The position numbers and the translations under genes were made by a program. 64,000 nucleotides of DNA from Opitutus sp. (GTDB taxonomy: Bacteria; Verrucomicrobiota; Verrucomicrobiia; Opitutales; Opitutaceae), in NCBI GenBank assembly GCA_024998815.1, contig JACEUQ010000002.1:1006501-1070500 (forward strand), given 5' to 3'. Each line of letters opens with the position of its first letter. Positions within the stretch are counted from its first letter, which is position 1. The notes beneath the pieces were generated by a model. That model ran no database searches. It was not told where the DNA came from and was given only the letters and a program-made list of their open reading frames with translations. Shown piece by piece: positions 44,722 through 54,613 of the stretch.

Positions 44722-45494
44722 GTTCCACCGCGCAACCAGCACCGTCTTCCGCAGCGGAATTGCAATCCTCTCGCTCCGAGATCCAAGCCCATGGCTTGGT
44801 GAAAACCTATGGTGAACGCGCCGTGGTCAACGGCATCGACCTGCGGGTGCACGCCGGCGAAATCGTCGGCCTGCTCGGGCCCAATGGCGCCGGCAAGACC
44901 ACGACGTTCTACATGGTCGTCGGGCTGGTTCCGGCCACCCGTGGCCGCGTTCTGCTCAACGGCCAGGACATCACCCACCTGCGCATGCACGAACGCGCCC
45001 GCCTCGGGCTCGGTTACCTGCCGCAGGAGCCATCCACCTTCCGCAAACTCACGGTCACCGAGAACATCCTGGCGATCGCCGAGGCCATCAAAATCCCCCG
45101 CGCCCAGCGCGCCGCCGTGGTGACCCAGCACCTCGAAGAGTTGCACCTCACCCACGTGGCTAAGCAGCCCGCCTACACCCTCTCGGGTGGCGAGCGCCGC
45201 CGCTTGGAGATTGCCCGCGCGCTGGTCACCAACCCGAAATTCCTGCTGCTCGACGAGCCCTTCGCCGCCATCGACCCGATCTCGGTTTCCGAGGTTCAAA
45301 AAATCATCCTTCAGCTCAAATCCCGCGGGATTGGTGTCATCATCACCGACCACAACGTGCGCGAAACCCTGCGTATCGTCGACCGCGCCTACCTTATCCA
45401 CCAAGGACGCGTGCTCAGCGAAGGCACCGGCGCGTTCCTCATCAACGACGCGCAAGCCCGCGAGTTTTACCTCGGCAAAGACTTCAACCTTTAA
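44718..45494 (+). CDS. lptB: LPS export ABC ATPase
   Basis: Protein of 258 aa. Walker A GPNGAGKTT at residues 54-62, LGYLPQEPSTFRKLTV as in LptB, signature LSGGERRRLEIARAL, Walker B FLLLDEPFAAIDP, H-loop ITDHNVRETL. It powers LPS extraction from the inner membrane with LptF/LptG, which are not in this window. About 20 extra N-terminal residues (Ser/Ala-rich) precede the usual LptB start. Confidence 0.95.
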   Translation: MSSTAQPAPSSAAELQSSRSEIQAHGLVKTYGERAVVNGIDLRVHAGEIVGLLGPNGAGKTTTFYMVVGLVPATRGRVLLNGQDITHLRMHERARLGLGYLPQEPSTFRKLTVTENILAIAEAIKIPRAQRAAVVTQHLEELHLTHVAKQPAYTLSGGERRRLEIARALVTNPKFLLLDEPFAAIDPISVSEVQKIILQLKSRGIGVIITDHNVRETLRIVDRAYLIHQGRVLSEGTGAFLINDAQAREFYLGKDFNL

Positions 45495-45518
45495 CCCCGC
45501 TTTAAAGCCCCCTCCCCC

Positions 45519-46523
45519 ATGTCAAAGGCCATCCACGGAATCACTGTCGCCCACTTCGAAGAAAGCTACCGCGACAAGCTCAAGCTGGACCTCATTTCTG
45601 GTGCCGAGGGCCGCCACCGGCTCATCAAGGAAGGCTCCATTAACCGCCCCGCTCTTGCCCTTACAGGTTTCTTCAAGTACTTCGCGAACAAGCGAATTCA
45701 GGTGCTCGGTGCCGCTGAGATGACGTTCTTCAAGACGCTCTCGCACGAGACCCAGGTCACCATCCTCAACGAGATGGTGGACCGCAGCATCCCCTGCTTG
45801 GTGCTCACGCGCAACTTCCACCCCACCCCGGCGATGGAGCAGATCTCGCGCGAGCGAAAGCTCCCCATTTTCCGCACCGCCATGATCACCATGCACTGGG
45901 TGAATCTGGCCACGCTGTGCATCGACAACGAGTTTGCGCCGTCCTCCACCGAGCACGCCACCACCCTCGATGTGAAGGGCGTGGGAGTGATGCTGCGCGG
46001 CGACTCCGGCGTGGGTAAAAGCGAGTGCGCTCTCGCGCTGATCGAACGCGGCCACTCCCTCGTCTCGGACGACCTGACCTGCATCAAGCTGCTCGACGAA
46101 CGCGACCTGATCGCCTCCAGCCGCCCGCTCAACCGCGGTTACATGGAGTGCCGCGGTATCGGCATTATCAATATCGCCGAAATGTTCGGCGTGAAAAGCG
46201 TGCGCGTGGAGCAACGCATCGACTTGGTCGTTTCGCTGCGCGAATGGACGCCGGAGGCCATCGAGGAGCGCACCGGGTTGGAGGAAAACCACTACGAAAT
46301 CCTCGGCATGAACATCCCCCACGTGGAACTGTTTGTGCGCCCCGGCCGTGACATCGCACGCTTGGTCGAGGTGGCCGCGCTGGTGCAGGCGCTTAAGAAG
46401 ATCGGCCACGACCCGGCCAAAACCTTCAATGATCGCCTGATCAAATTCATGGCTCAACAGGCCGAGGAAAAGCCGCGCACCATCAAGCCCACCGAGCGCT
46501 CCCGCCCCCCTTTCGAGTTTTAA
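45519..46523 (+). CDS. hprK: HPr kinase/phosphorylase
   Basis: Protein of 334 aa. An N-terminal domain of about 130 aa is followed by the kinase domain: Walker A GDSGVGKSE at 161-169, HATTLDVKGVGV with the catalytic-region His 146, and the family signature MECRGIGIINI at 209-219. It phosphorylates and dephosphorylates a Ser of HPr to control carbon metabolism. Adjacent to lptB as in many Gram-negative genomes, where rpoN, hpf and ptsN usually lie between; these are absent here. Confidence 0.95.
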   Translation: MSKAIHGITVAHFEESYRDKLKLDLISGAEGRHRLIKEGSINRPALALTGFFKYFANKRIQVLGAAEMTFFKTLSHETQVTILNEMVDRSIPCLVLTRNFHPTPAMEQISRERKLPIFRTAMITMHWVNLATLCIDNEFAPSSTEHATTLDVKGVGVMLRGDSGVGKSECALALIERGHSLVSDDLTCIKLLDERDLIASSRPLNRGYMECRGIGIINIAEMFGVKSVRVEQRIDLVVSLREWTPEAIEERTGLEENHYEILGMNIPHVELFVRPGRDIARLVEVAALVQALKKIGHDPAKTFNDRLIKFMAQQAEEKPRTIKPTERSRPPFEF

Positions 46524-46562
46524 GCCAAAGCCTGTCGGGTGCCTCATTAACCCCGCCGCACC

Positions 46563-47018
46563 ATGACACCAGTCCCGCTTCAGGCTCGATCGGCTACGCT
46601 CGCCGAAGCAGGCGTGCTCCTCGACCTCATGCGGGACTTCTACGCGGAGGAGCACCTAGTCTTTAATGAACCCGTCGCCCAGCGCGCACTGGCTGAACTG
46701 CTCGCCCAGCCCGACCTCGGCAGTATCCAACTCTTCGAGTCAACCGGCAGCGTGATCGGCTATGCGGTCATTACCTTTGGATTCAGTCTGGAATTCCGCG
46801 GCCGCCTGGCCCTGCTCGACGAGTTTTACCTCGTACCCGCCCAGCGCGGCCACGGGTTTGGCCGGAACGGACTGGAGTTAATCAAGGCATGGGTCCGCAC
46901 GACAACGGTCGCCACCCTTCGCCTTGAAGTCAGCCGGACCAACGCTCGAGCCCGCTCGCTTTATCAAAACAACGGATTCCGCGACGAACAGCGCGACCTA
47001 TTGACCCATTGGCTTTAA
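46563..47018 (+). CDS. GNAT-family N-acetyltransferase
   Basis: Protein of 151 aa. LDEFYLVPAQRGHGFGRNGLELI contains the Q/RxxGxG/A acetyl-CoA binding loop, followed by LRLEVSRTNARARSLYQNNGF, the classic GNAT strand and Tyr region. Substrate unknown. Lies 40 bp after hprK, probably in the same transcript. Confidence 0.9.
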   Translation: MTPVPLQARSATLAEAGVLLDLMRDFYAEEHLVFNEPVAQRALAELLAQPDLGSIQLFESTGSVIGYAVITFGFSLEFRGRLALLDEFYLVPAQRGHGFGRNGLELIKAWVRTTTVATLRLEVSRTNARARSLYQNNGFRDEQRDLLTHWL

Positions 47019-47038
47019 CCCGAAACGCCCGGCATATC

Positions 47039-47197
47039 ATGAAAATCCTGCCCCTGCTTTTTTCGGCCATTCTGAGCTATGTTGGCTGGGCGCTGGGTGA
47101 GCCGTTGGGCTTTTTTTGGGCGTTTGCCATCAGCGGGGTTGCCTCACTCGTGGGCGTTTATTTGGGATGGAAAACCGCGCGCCACTTCGGCCTGTAA
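47039..47197 (+). CDS. Small membrane protein
   Basis: Protein of 52 aa with two predicted membrane helices (ILPLLFSAILSYVGWALG and FFWAFAISGVASLVGVYLG) and a basic end. Start chosen at MKILPLLF; a longer frame overlaps the GNAT gene. Too short for family assignment. Confidence 0.6.
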   Translation: MKILPLLFSAILSYVGWALGEPLGFFWAFAISGVASLVGVYLGWKTARHFGL

Positions 47198-47304
47198 GTG
47201 CAACCGCGAACGCCGGTCGGCAAAAGTGTCAGTACAGTTGACGCATTTGCCCGAGGTGCCAAGTTCCACCCCGACCCATTTCTTTTAACCCAACACCTAC
47301 AACC

Positions 47305-47937
<633 letters not shown>

Positions 47938-47969
47938 GTTGTAGTCCACCACCGTGCGGCTTTCAGAAT

Positions 47970-48039
47970 CCCTGAGCTCACGCTCAGGGCCACGCGGAAT
48001 AGGGTCCCGAAGGGCGTGGCCTTGAGCGTGAGCTCAAGG
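47970..48039. repeat. Dispersed palindrome family B
   Basis: CTGAGCTCACGCTCAG arm and inverted TTGAGCGTGAGCTCAA arm around a 22-bp loop, 32 bp after the sod stop. A second element follows at 48066-48135, so sod has tandem stem-loops before its terminator. Confidence 0.85.
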
Positions 48040-48065
48040 TGGGCCTTCGCCCAACTACGCCAATT

Positions 48066-48135
48066 CCCTGAGCTCACGCTCAGGGCCACCCGCCGATAGA
48101 ACAAGCTCCTTGTGGCCTTGCGCGTGAGCGCAGGG
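48066..48135. repeat. Dispersed palindrome family B
   Basis: Same family, imperfect right arm (GCGCGTGAGCGC). Adjacent to the copy at 47970-48039. Confidence 0.8.
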
Positions 48136-48219
48136 TTCTTGCCGATTTCGGCAGGCGCAGCTTGAACGTGAATGAGCGTTACTCGTCTCGAACTCAAACG
48201 CTGATTAGCGTCCACCCAC

Positions 48220-48256
48220 AAAAAAGCCGTCCCGCACTATGCGGGACGGCTTTTTT
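48220..48256. terminator. Bidirectional rho-independent terminator
   Basis: Perfect stem GCCGTCCCGC / GCGGGACGGC with a 5-base loop, flanked by A6 on the left and T6 on the right, so it works for both converging transcripts: sod (plus) and the TolB-like gene (minus), whose stop is 26 bp away. Confidence 0.95.
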
Positions 48257-48281
48257 GTGCACCGGTTAACTTAGGCCCACC

Positions 48282-49475
48282 TCAGCGCAGCCAAGCGCTG
48301 GCCTGCGAGGTCTGTTTGAGCTGGGAAGAACTCAGGCGCGTGGTCTTACCGGTCTCAGTATCGAGAATGCTGATGCTGCGGCTATTGGCGGCGCGCTCGG
48401 TGTAAACCAAGTGGCGGCCGTCGGCCAGCCAGCTCGGCTCGACGCCGTCCACCGGGGCTTTGGAAACAACTTTTGCAGGACCGCGTTTAGCCATGTCATA
48501 GACGGCGATCTGGTAGCCACTGCCGATGCGGGTGGTAAACGCGATCTTGTTGGGATCACCCACGCTCCAGTCCGGCTCGGCGCAGTAACCGCTGATGCTC
48601 GTTGGCACGCGCTGCATAGTGCCACCGGCAGCAGACATCGTGTAAAGCTGGGGGCCACCGGCCGCATCCGAAGTGAAGATGAGGCGCGAGCTGTCTGGCG
48701 ACCAGGCCGGCGAGGCCTCGACCGAGGACGAGCGTGTGCGGCGAGCCACGCCGCGACCCTGGGCATTACTCACATAAATCTCGGGGTTGCCCTCGCCGGA
48801 AAGCACCAGCGCAACCTGTGAACCGTTGGGGCTAAAACGTGCGCCGCTGTTGGTCCCCTTGAAGCTCACGAAGGTGGTGCGCTGAAGGCTGTTTAAATCG
48901 AGCAGGAAAATGTCCGGGAAGCCCGACTTGTAGAAGCTGGTGTAAAGGATCTTACCGCCGTCCGGCGACCAGCGCGGCGTGATGGCTTGGGCGTTGTCCT
49001 TGGTGATCTGGCGGACCTCGCCGAAGAACAAGTCACTGGTGAAGACCTCGGACTTGCCGGAATATTCGCTGATGAACGTCAGACGCGAGGCGAAGAAGCC
49101 CTTGAGTCCCGTGCTGGCGGTGACCGCCGCATCGGCGGCGCGGAAAAAGGCGTTGCGCGTGCTGGTGCCCTGGGCGACCTGGTTGAGCACCACTGCGCCG
49201 GCCTTGGTCACGGTGACCTGTACTTGGTTGGCGGCTACCGGGGCGAACTTGATCTCGAAGCTGCCGCCGCTGGGAACCAGACGGATGCGGCCGTGGGCCT
49301 TGAAGGCAAGATTGGCGAGACTGGTGAGTTCTGGCGTGGAACCGGAGACACTCACCGCGATGGTTTTAAGATCTGCGGAGATGACAACATCGCCGAGATT
49401 ACGGCTGGCTTGGGCAAAAACTGCGGTTGGCGCGAGGATCGCCAGTGCGACGAGAGATCGGAGCAGGTGTTTCAT
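48282..49475 (-). CDS. tolB: TolB-like periplasmic beta-propeller protein
   Basis: Protein of 397 aa. Signal peptide MKHLLRSLVALAILAPTAVFA. An N-terminal domain of about 130 aa is followed by WD40-like repeats (ITPRWSPDGGKILYTSF, ASPAWSPDSSRLIFTS, EPDWSVGDPNKIAFTTR, VEPSWLADGRHLVYT). It fits TolB, which binds Pal and links the envelope layers. No tolA, tolR or pal is adjacent, so the gene name is by similarity only. Start at 49475; the upstream extension is antisense DNA. Confidence 0.85.
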   Translation of the reverse strand: MKHLLRSLVALAILAPTAVFAQASRNLGDVVISADLKTIAVSVSGSTPELTSLANLAFKAHGRIRLVPSGGSFEIKFAPVAANQVQVTVTKAGAVVLNQVAQGTSTRNAFFRAADAAVTASTGLKGFFASRLTFISEYSGKSEVFTSDLFFGEVRQITKDNAQAITPRWSPDGGKILYTSFYKSGFPDIFLLDLNSLQRTTFVSFKGTNSGARFSPNGSQVALVLSGEGNPEIYVSNAQGRGVARRTRSSSVEASPAWSPDSSRLIFTSDAAGGPQLYTMSAAGGTMQRVPTSISGYCAEPDWSVGDPNKIAFTTRIGSGYQIAVYDMAKRGPAKVVSKAPVDGVEPSWLADGRHLVYTERAANSRSISILDTETGKTTRLSSSQLKQTSQASAWLR

Positions 49476-49587
49476 GACAAAAAAGTGATACGGATAGTTG
49501 CGAGAGGACAGGCCATTTCTATTTACAGCACCGCCACCTATAACAACGTAAAACCCTTCACCGTTCCCAAATTTCCTTATTATTACC

Positions 49588-50670
49588 GTGACTCCCGACG
49601 ACATCAAAGAAGCCCTCAAACAAGTAAAATATCCCGGCTTCAGCCGTGACATCGTTTCCTTTGGGCTGGTGCGCTCGGCCGCCTTGGTTGGCGAAACCGC
49701 CAAGGTTTCTCTCTCACTCACCACCTCAGACCCCAAGATCCCCCTGCACCTCAAACAGGAGGTGGACAAATGCCTGCGCGCTATCCCTGGAGTGACCGCC
49801 ACGGTGATCGACATCGCCGTGTCCCCCGCGCGCACCCCTGCCGCAGCCGGTGGCAATCTCGGCGGCAACACCGCCGCTCCCAAGACCATCAAATACGCCG
49901 TGGCCATTGCCTCAGGCAAAGGCGGCGTCGGCAAAAGCACCTTCGCGGTCAATTTGGCCTGTGCTCTGGCGCAACTGCTCACCGCTCAGGGCCGTCCAGG
50001 CCGCGTGGGCTTGATGGACTGCGACATTTACGGCCCCTCGGTGCCGCTGATGATGGGCATCGACGGCCGCCCCCAAGTCGAAGGCGACAACCTGCTTCCC
50101 CTGGAAAACTATGGCGTGAAGGTCATGAGCATGGGCTTCCTCGTCGACGACAACACGCCGGTAGTGTGGCGCGGCCCGATGATCATGAAGACCATCCAGC
50201 AGTTCGTGCAAAACGTGAAATGGGGCGAACTGGACATCCTCCTTGTAGACCTGCCTCCCGGTACCGGTGACGCGCAACTTTCGCTGGTACAAACACTCCC
50301 CTTGGACGGAGCCGTACTCGTCACCACGCCGCAGCCAGCTGCGACCAACGTGGCCCGCAAGGGCGGCCTGATGTTCCAAAAGGTCAACGTGCCCCTGCTC
50401 GGTGTCGCCGAAAACATGAGCTACTTCATCGACCCCGCCGGCCAGAAACACCACCTCTTCGGCGAAGGCGGCGGGCAGAAAACCGCAGATTCGCTCGCAA
50501 CGGTTCTGCTCGGCCAAGTCCCCCTGATCAGTGAGATCCGCGCTGGTGGCGATACGGGTAAACCCATTGTCATCAACGCCCCGGAAAGCCTCTCAGCAGG
50601 TATTTTCCGCGAAATCGGCGACCGCCTCCTGCTGCAGCTTTCGCGCAAGCCAATGGCCACAACGCCATGA
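49588..50670 (+). CDS. mrp: Mrp/ApbC-type iron-sulfur cluster carrier ATPase
   Basis: Protein of 360 aa from GTG. N-terminal MIP18/DUF59-like domain (residues 1-80, PGFSRDIVSFGLV). Walker A SGKGGVGKST at 109-118, MDCDIYGPSVPLMMG and DLPPGTGDAQLS, characteristic of Mrp/NBP35. The CxxC of eukaryotic Nbp35 is not evident. It binds and transfers 4Fe-4S clusters. Divergent from tolB. Confidence 0.93.
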   Translation: MTPDDIKEALKQVKYPGFSRDIVSFGLVRSAALVGETAKVSLSLTTSDPKIPLHLKQEVDKCLRAIPGVTATVIDIAVSPARTPAAAGGNLGGNTAAPKTIKYAVAIASGKGGVGKSTFAVNLACALAQLLTAQGRPGRVGLMDCDIYGPSVPLMMGIDGRPQVEGDNLLPLENYGVKVMSMGFLVDDNTPVVWRGPMIMKTIQQFVQNVKWGELDILLVDLPPGTGDAQLSLVQTLPLDGAVLVTTPQPAATNVARKGGLMFQKVNVPLLGVAENMSYFIDPAGQKHHLFGEGGGQKTADSLATVLLGQVPLISEIRAGGDTGKPIVINAPESLSAGIFREIGDRLLLQLSRKPMATTP

Positions 50671-50891
50671 TTTTGTAAAAAAAACGCGAAAGACGCGTAT
50701 TGATTCCTCTCAATTGACACGCCGTAGGCTCGGCCTATTTTTCCCGAACTATTGTCAGCCCGAACCACAAACGAGACGCTCCCTTTCAATCAAATTATTT
50801 AGGCCTTCGCACTCTTTTATGCTTAAGGGAATCCATTCAGAGCCGATTTTAACAAGTAGTGTTAGCTAGTTGACCGACTCCATCCCTCGCC

Positions 50892-51194
50892 ATGGTCGCC
50901 ATGAATCAATCCCAGCCAAATACAACCGACTCCTCCTCACGTGAGTTCGTTAAGCAATCGATTCTGTATCAAGAGTTTCTAGCTGAGCGAGAAGAGGTTC
51001 TCCGCCATAAATGGCTGGAGTCCGAACGTCTTGGACACGACATCGGTTTTGAACGCGCCCTGCTCGACTGGATTCGTAAGCACCGCGAGAGCTGGCGCGT
51101 CGCCCGCCGTTCGACGCCTTCCTCCAGCCACGGTGGCGCAGCATCGATTCAATACTCGACCGCCCCCTTTAAAATTGCCAGTAACGCCAAGTAA
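50892..51194 (+). CDS. Small hypothetical protein
   Basis: Protein of 100 aa. The central segment (REFVKQSILYQEFLAEREEV, LRHKWLESERLGHDIGFERA, LLDWIRKHRESW) is the conserved core of a widespread short family of unknown function often annotated hypothetical. The C-terminal 25 residues are Ser-rich and variable. A second possible start is four codons in. Soluble, charged. Confidence 0.75.
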   Translation: MVAMNQSQPNTTDSSSREFVKQSILYQEFLAEREEVLRHKWLESERLGHDIGFERALLDWIRKHRESWRVARRSTPSSSHGGAASIQYSTAPFKIASNAK

Positions 51195-51363
51195 TGGATC
51201 GGATCAGCACCACCCTTGGTGCCGATCTCCGTCACTGAGCCGTTTTCGGCTAAAACGCCTTTTGTTTGCTGAAAATTGGAATCCACCGCGTGGCTGCTTC
51301 GGCTGCGGGTCACTCGGCTCAGACCGCTTTAAACCCCGCCATTAGCCCGTGTGCCGATAAACG

Positions 51364-54141
51364 GTGCGTGCAATCAGCGCCCAGCCCCTCACGTTTGCCG
51401 GTAGTTTTGTGAATACCCCCGTCTCTACCCCTCAACCGACTGAACTTGCGCTGCTGGTACTCGACGCCAGCGGTACGGTTCGAGCCGCCAATGATTTCGC
51501 CGGTAAGCTTTGGCAAACTCAGCCCGCCGACCTCGCCGGCCAGCCCGTGGTCAGCCTCTTCGCCTTCGACGTTTCGGTCCACTCTGCCGGCTTGCGAACT
51601 TCGCACTGGGAGGTGCTCATCGCCACCGCTCTGGCACGTCCGCTGCGACTGCTGGCCCAACCCTTCGAACCGGTCGCCGCCGTACCCGTGGTCATCGAGC
51701 TGCAAGCCGCCCACGGCCCCGACACCGTTTATTTTGCCCGCATCGAGGCACAGCCGCCCGCCACGGCTGACGCACGTCCTGCAGCACACGCAACGGTTCC
51801 GGTGTTAACCGCCGCTCAGCCCGCCGCCCAACCCGCCGCCCAGCCCACCCCTGCCCAGCACGTGATTGGAAACGCGCCAGCCGTGGAGAGCGCGGGGCTT
51901 CTGGCCGCCCTCGGCCCCTTTGGCTTCTTCGACCTCGACCTGCAAACCGGTCGGCTCGTCAGCTCGCCGGCGTGGAAGCGAATGCTCGGCTATGAAACCG
52001 ATGCGTTACCACAAACGCACGAGGCATGGCGCGCGTTGATCCACCCCGACGACACCTCCGCCCTGCCCGACCAGGTCGCGAAGCCCCCGCTCACCAACCA
52101 CCGCGAATTCAGTTTTGAATGCCGGCTGCGCCACCGCCTCGGCCACTACATCTGGGTGCACTCTTCGGGCATCCAACTTTTCGGCCCCGACCGCAGCCTG
52201 ATCCGCGTGCTCGGCCTGAATGCCGACATCCATGAACGCAAAGAAATCGAAGAGATCGGCCTGACCAGCGAAGACCGCATCGCGCGACTTTCCGATACCG
52301 CAGGGCTTGCGCTGTTCGACCTCGATTTCTCCAGCAGCAAGCACTGGTTTTCCCCGGCCTGTACCGCGCTTATCAGCGAAGGCCGCGCAGCTTCCCCCGC
52401 ACTCGAAATGCTTTTACAGGCATTGCCCGCCCACGCGATGGAGTCGGGACTGGAGTTGTTTTTCGCCAGCTTCTCCACCGGCGAGCCCTACGCCTCCCTC
52501 GCGCTCGAACTGCGCATGGCCGACGGACGCCAAATCCCTGCTGTGCTCGGCGTGCACCGCCAGTGGTCGCGCAAACGCACGCTCAACCGGGTGATCGGCT
52601 TCATCCAAACGCTCCCGGCCAACACGAATCGGCTATCGGAGGCATTGATCAACGGCGTGCTCGATACGCTCAACGAGGCCGTCATCGTCGCCGATGCACA
52701 CGGGCAGGTCATCTACCTGAATTCCAACGCCAGCCAGTTAACCGGCTGGTCATCGAGGGCGGCGCGTGCGGTTAAGCTCAACGAGGTGTTCAAACTGGTG
52801 CGAGCCGACAACGCTCGCCCCGACGACAGCGCAATCGATCTGGTGCTCGCCGCCGGCGCCGCGCCACGACTCCACGCCGAACACGCACTGGTCGCCGCCA
52901 CGGGAGGGACACCCCGCGGCATCACTTGGAGCCCGCGCCAGGTCACCTCACCCGCAGGAGGAATCGAGGGCGTGGTCGTGGTTTTCCGCGACCCCGAGGC
53001 GATGACGCTCAGCCCCGAGGAGCGCATCCGCGCCAACCGGTTCGAATCCCTCGGCCAGTTAGCCAGCGGCATCTCGCACGATTTCAACAACCTACTCACC
53101 ACGATTCTCGGCGGTATTTCCACCGCAAAAGACAACCGCGATTACACCAAACTGGCGGACGCCGAGAGCGCCTGTCTTGCGGCCAAGACGCTCACCCGCC
53201 AGTTGCTCACCGTGGCCAAGGGCGGCAACGCGAGCGAACAGCAGATCGTCGCCCCCGGCGACATTTTGGCCGACGCGGTGCGCATTTCCACCCCGGGCAG
53301 CAACGCCCTGGTTTCGGTCAATGTGGCTGAGGCGGTTGCCCCGATCCTAGTGGATCGCGGGCAAATCATTCAGGTTTTCCAGAACCTGATCATCAACGCA
53401 CTGCAAGCCATGCCCGATTTGGGTAAAGGCCGGGTACAATTGCTCGCCATCGAGGTGCGCCTCGAAGCCAACGCAGTGCCGCCTCTGCCTGCCGGCGATT
53501 ACGTGCAATTCGAGGTACAGGACAACGGCAGTGGCATCCCAGCGGAGAACCTGGAAAAGATTTTCGACTCCTACTACACCACCAAGAAACACGGCACGGG
53601 CCTGGGGTTGTCTACCGTGCGCTCAATCGTGCACCAACAAGGGGGCCAGATCACGGTTGCCTCTACCGTGGGCACCGGCACGACGTTCAGCCTCTATTTT
53701 CCCCGCGCCGAACGACCCGTCGTAGCGGTTGCCCGCACCGTTCCTTCGCTGCGGTTTGGCACCGGACGCATCCTCTTCCTTGATGACGACCCCAAGATCG
53801 GCGAACTGACGGGGGCCATGCTGGCCAGCCTCGACTACACCTACGACGTCGTACGCACGGGCGAGGACGCCCTCACCTTTTATCGTCGCTACCTGAATAT
53901 CGGCCGCCCGTACGACGCCGTCATTTTAGACCTTAATATCATCGGCGGCATGGGCGGCGAGGAGTGTTTCAAACAAATCCGGGTGCTGCATCCCGAGGTC
54001 CGAGCCATTGCCAACAGCGGTTACGACAGCGAGGAGATGATCCGCCGCTGCCATGCTATGGGCTTTGCGGCGTATCTGACAAAACCCTACCGCGTAGGCG
54101 ACCTGGCCCGCATCCTCAAAGTCGCCCTCGGCAAGGCCTGA
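51364..54141 (+). CDS. Hybrid sensor histidine kinase with PAS domains and C-terminal receiver
   Basis: Protein of 925 aa from GTG. No membrane segment. PAS-like regions: about 20-130, 180-300 (FGFFDLDLQTGRLVSSPAWKR with a PAC end LNADIHERKEIEE), 315-415 and 440-545 (LNEAVIVADAHGQVIYLN). Phosphoacceptor His in ASGISHDFNNLLTTI (about residue 570). HATPase: NLIINALQAMPDL, DNGSGIPAENLEKIFDSYYTTK, GTGLGLSTV. Receiver: LFLDDDPKIG, phosphoacceptor Asp about 855 in VILDLNIIGG, LTKPY. An AQPAAQPAAQP linker separates the first two PAS regions. Cytoplasmic sensor; signal and partner unknown. Confidence 0.93.
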   Translation: MRAISAQPLTFAGSFVNTPVSTPQPTELALLVLDASGTVRAANDFAGKLWQTQPADLAGQPVVSLFAFDVSVHSAGLRTSHWEVLIATALARPLRLLAQPFEPVAAVPVVIELQAAHGPDTVYFARIEAQPPATADARPAAHATVPVLTAAQPAAQPAAQPTPAQHVIGNAPAVESAGLLAALGPFGFFDLDLQTGRLVSSPAWKRMLGYETDALPQTHEAWRALIHPDDTSALPDQVAKPPLTNHREFSFECRLRHRLGHYIWVHSSGIQLFGPDRSLIRVLGLNADIHERKEIEEIGLTSEDRIARLSDTAGLALFDLDFSSSKHWFSPACTALISEGRAASPALEMLLQALPAHAMESGLELFFASFSTGEPYASLALELRMADGRQIPAVLGVHRQWSRKRTLNRVIGFIQTLPANTNRLSEALINGVLDTLNEAVIVADAHGQVIYLNSNASQLTGWSSRAARAVKLNEVFKLVRADNARPDDSAIDLVLAAGAAPRLHAEHALVAATGGTPRGITWSPRQVTSPAGGIEGVVVVFRDPEAMTLSPEERIRANRFESLGQLASGISHDFNNLLTTILGGISTAKDNRDYTKLADAESACLAAKTLTRQLLTVAKGGNASEQQIVAPGDILADAVRISTPGSNALVSVNVAEAVAPILVDRGQIIQVFQNLIINALQAMPDLGKGRVQLLAIEVRLEANAVPPLPAGDYVQFEVQDNGSGIPAENLEKIFDSYYTTKKHGTGLGLSTVRSIVHQQGGQITVASTVGTGTTFSLYFPRAERPVVAVARTVPSLRFGTGRILFLDDDPKIGELTGAMLASLDYTYDVVRTGEDALTFYRRYLNIGRPYDAVILDLNIIGGMGGEECFKQIRVLHPEVRAIANSGYDSEEMIRRCHAMGFAAYLTKPYRVGDLARILKVALGKA

Positions 54142-54166
54142 GTTTTGAACCGAGAAAAAGCATTAG

Positions 54167-54436
54167 AACCACAGATTGCACGGAATACACAGATTACCAA
54201 TGCATTAAACCCTCCTCATGAACACCACAGGGGCGAGTTGCATTTTAGCGCGTAGTAATATGCAAACATTTCAATCTGAATTCCGAAGTTAAAACCAACC
54301 ACAGATTACACAGATTGCACAGATACAATCCCTTAGGAGGTAAACGGACTCAGCTTGATCCCCTTTTTTTCATCCTGTCTTCAAATTCAGTAACACTCTG
54401 TTATCTGTGCTCATCTGTGAATTCCGTGGTTAAAAC
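54167..54436. repeat. Dispersed palindrome family E, two copies
   Basis: CACAGATTGCACGGAATAC-type arm at 54167-54198 and a second element with arms at 54297-54324 (ACAGATTACACAGATTGC) and the inverse at 54401-54436 (CTGTGCTCATCTGTGAATTC). A further arm lies right of the intron at about 57764-57800. No gene is seen from 54142 to the intron. Confidence 0.75.
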
Positions 54437-54613
54437 TTCGGCGTTCGGGTGTGCGACCATGAAACTAACAACCATAACAGTGAAAGTCTGTTCGACCGAA
54501 TTTAACGATTCGCGGTCGAAGGGCCCGGTCACGGACGCAGGCCGCGAGGCCTCGCCGGAAAGCACGACCGTGTGCCCGAACCAGTCAGCCGCAACGAAGG
54601 TGAACCCCATCCA

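Noticed and set aside
45522-46655. 377-aa minus-strand open frame
   Set aside because: Antisense of hprK; His/Gly/Val-rich composition, no motif.
49476-49982. N-terminal extension of the TolB-like protein
   Set aside because: Overlaps the 5' end of mrp on the other strand; the signal peptide starts at 49475.
53030-53060. GGTTCGAATCC, like a tRNA T-loop
   Set aside because: It is inside the histidine kinase coding region and no cloverleaf can be formed around it.
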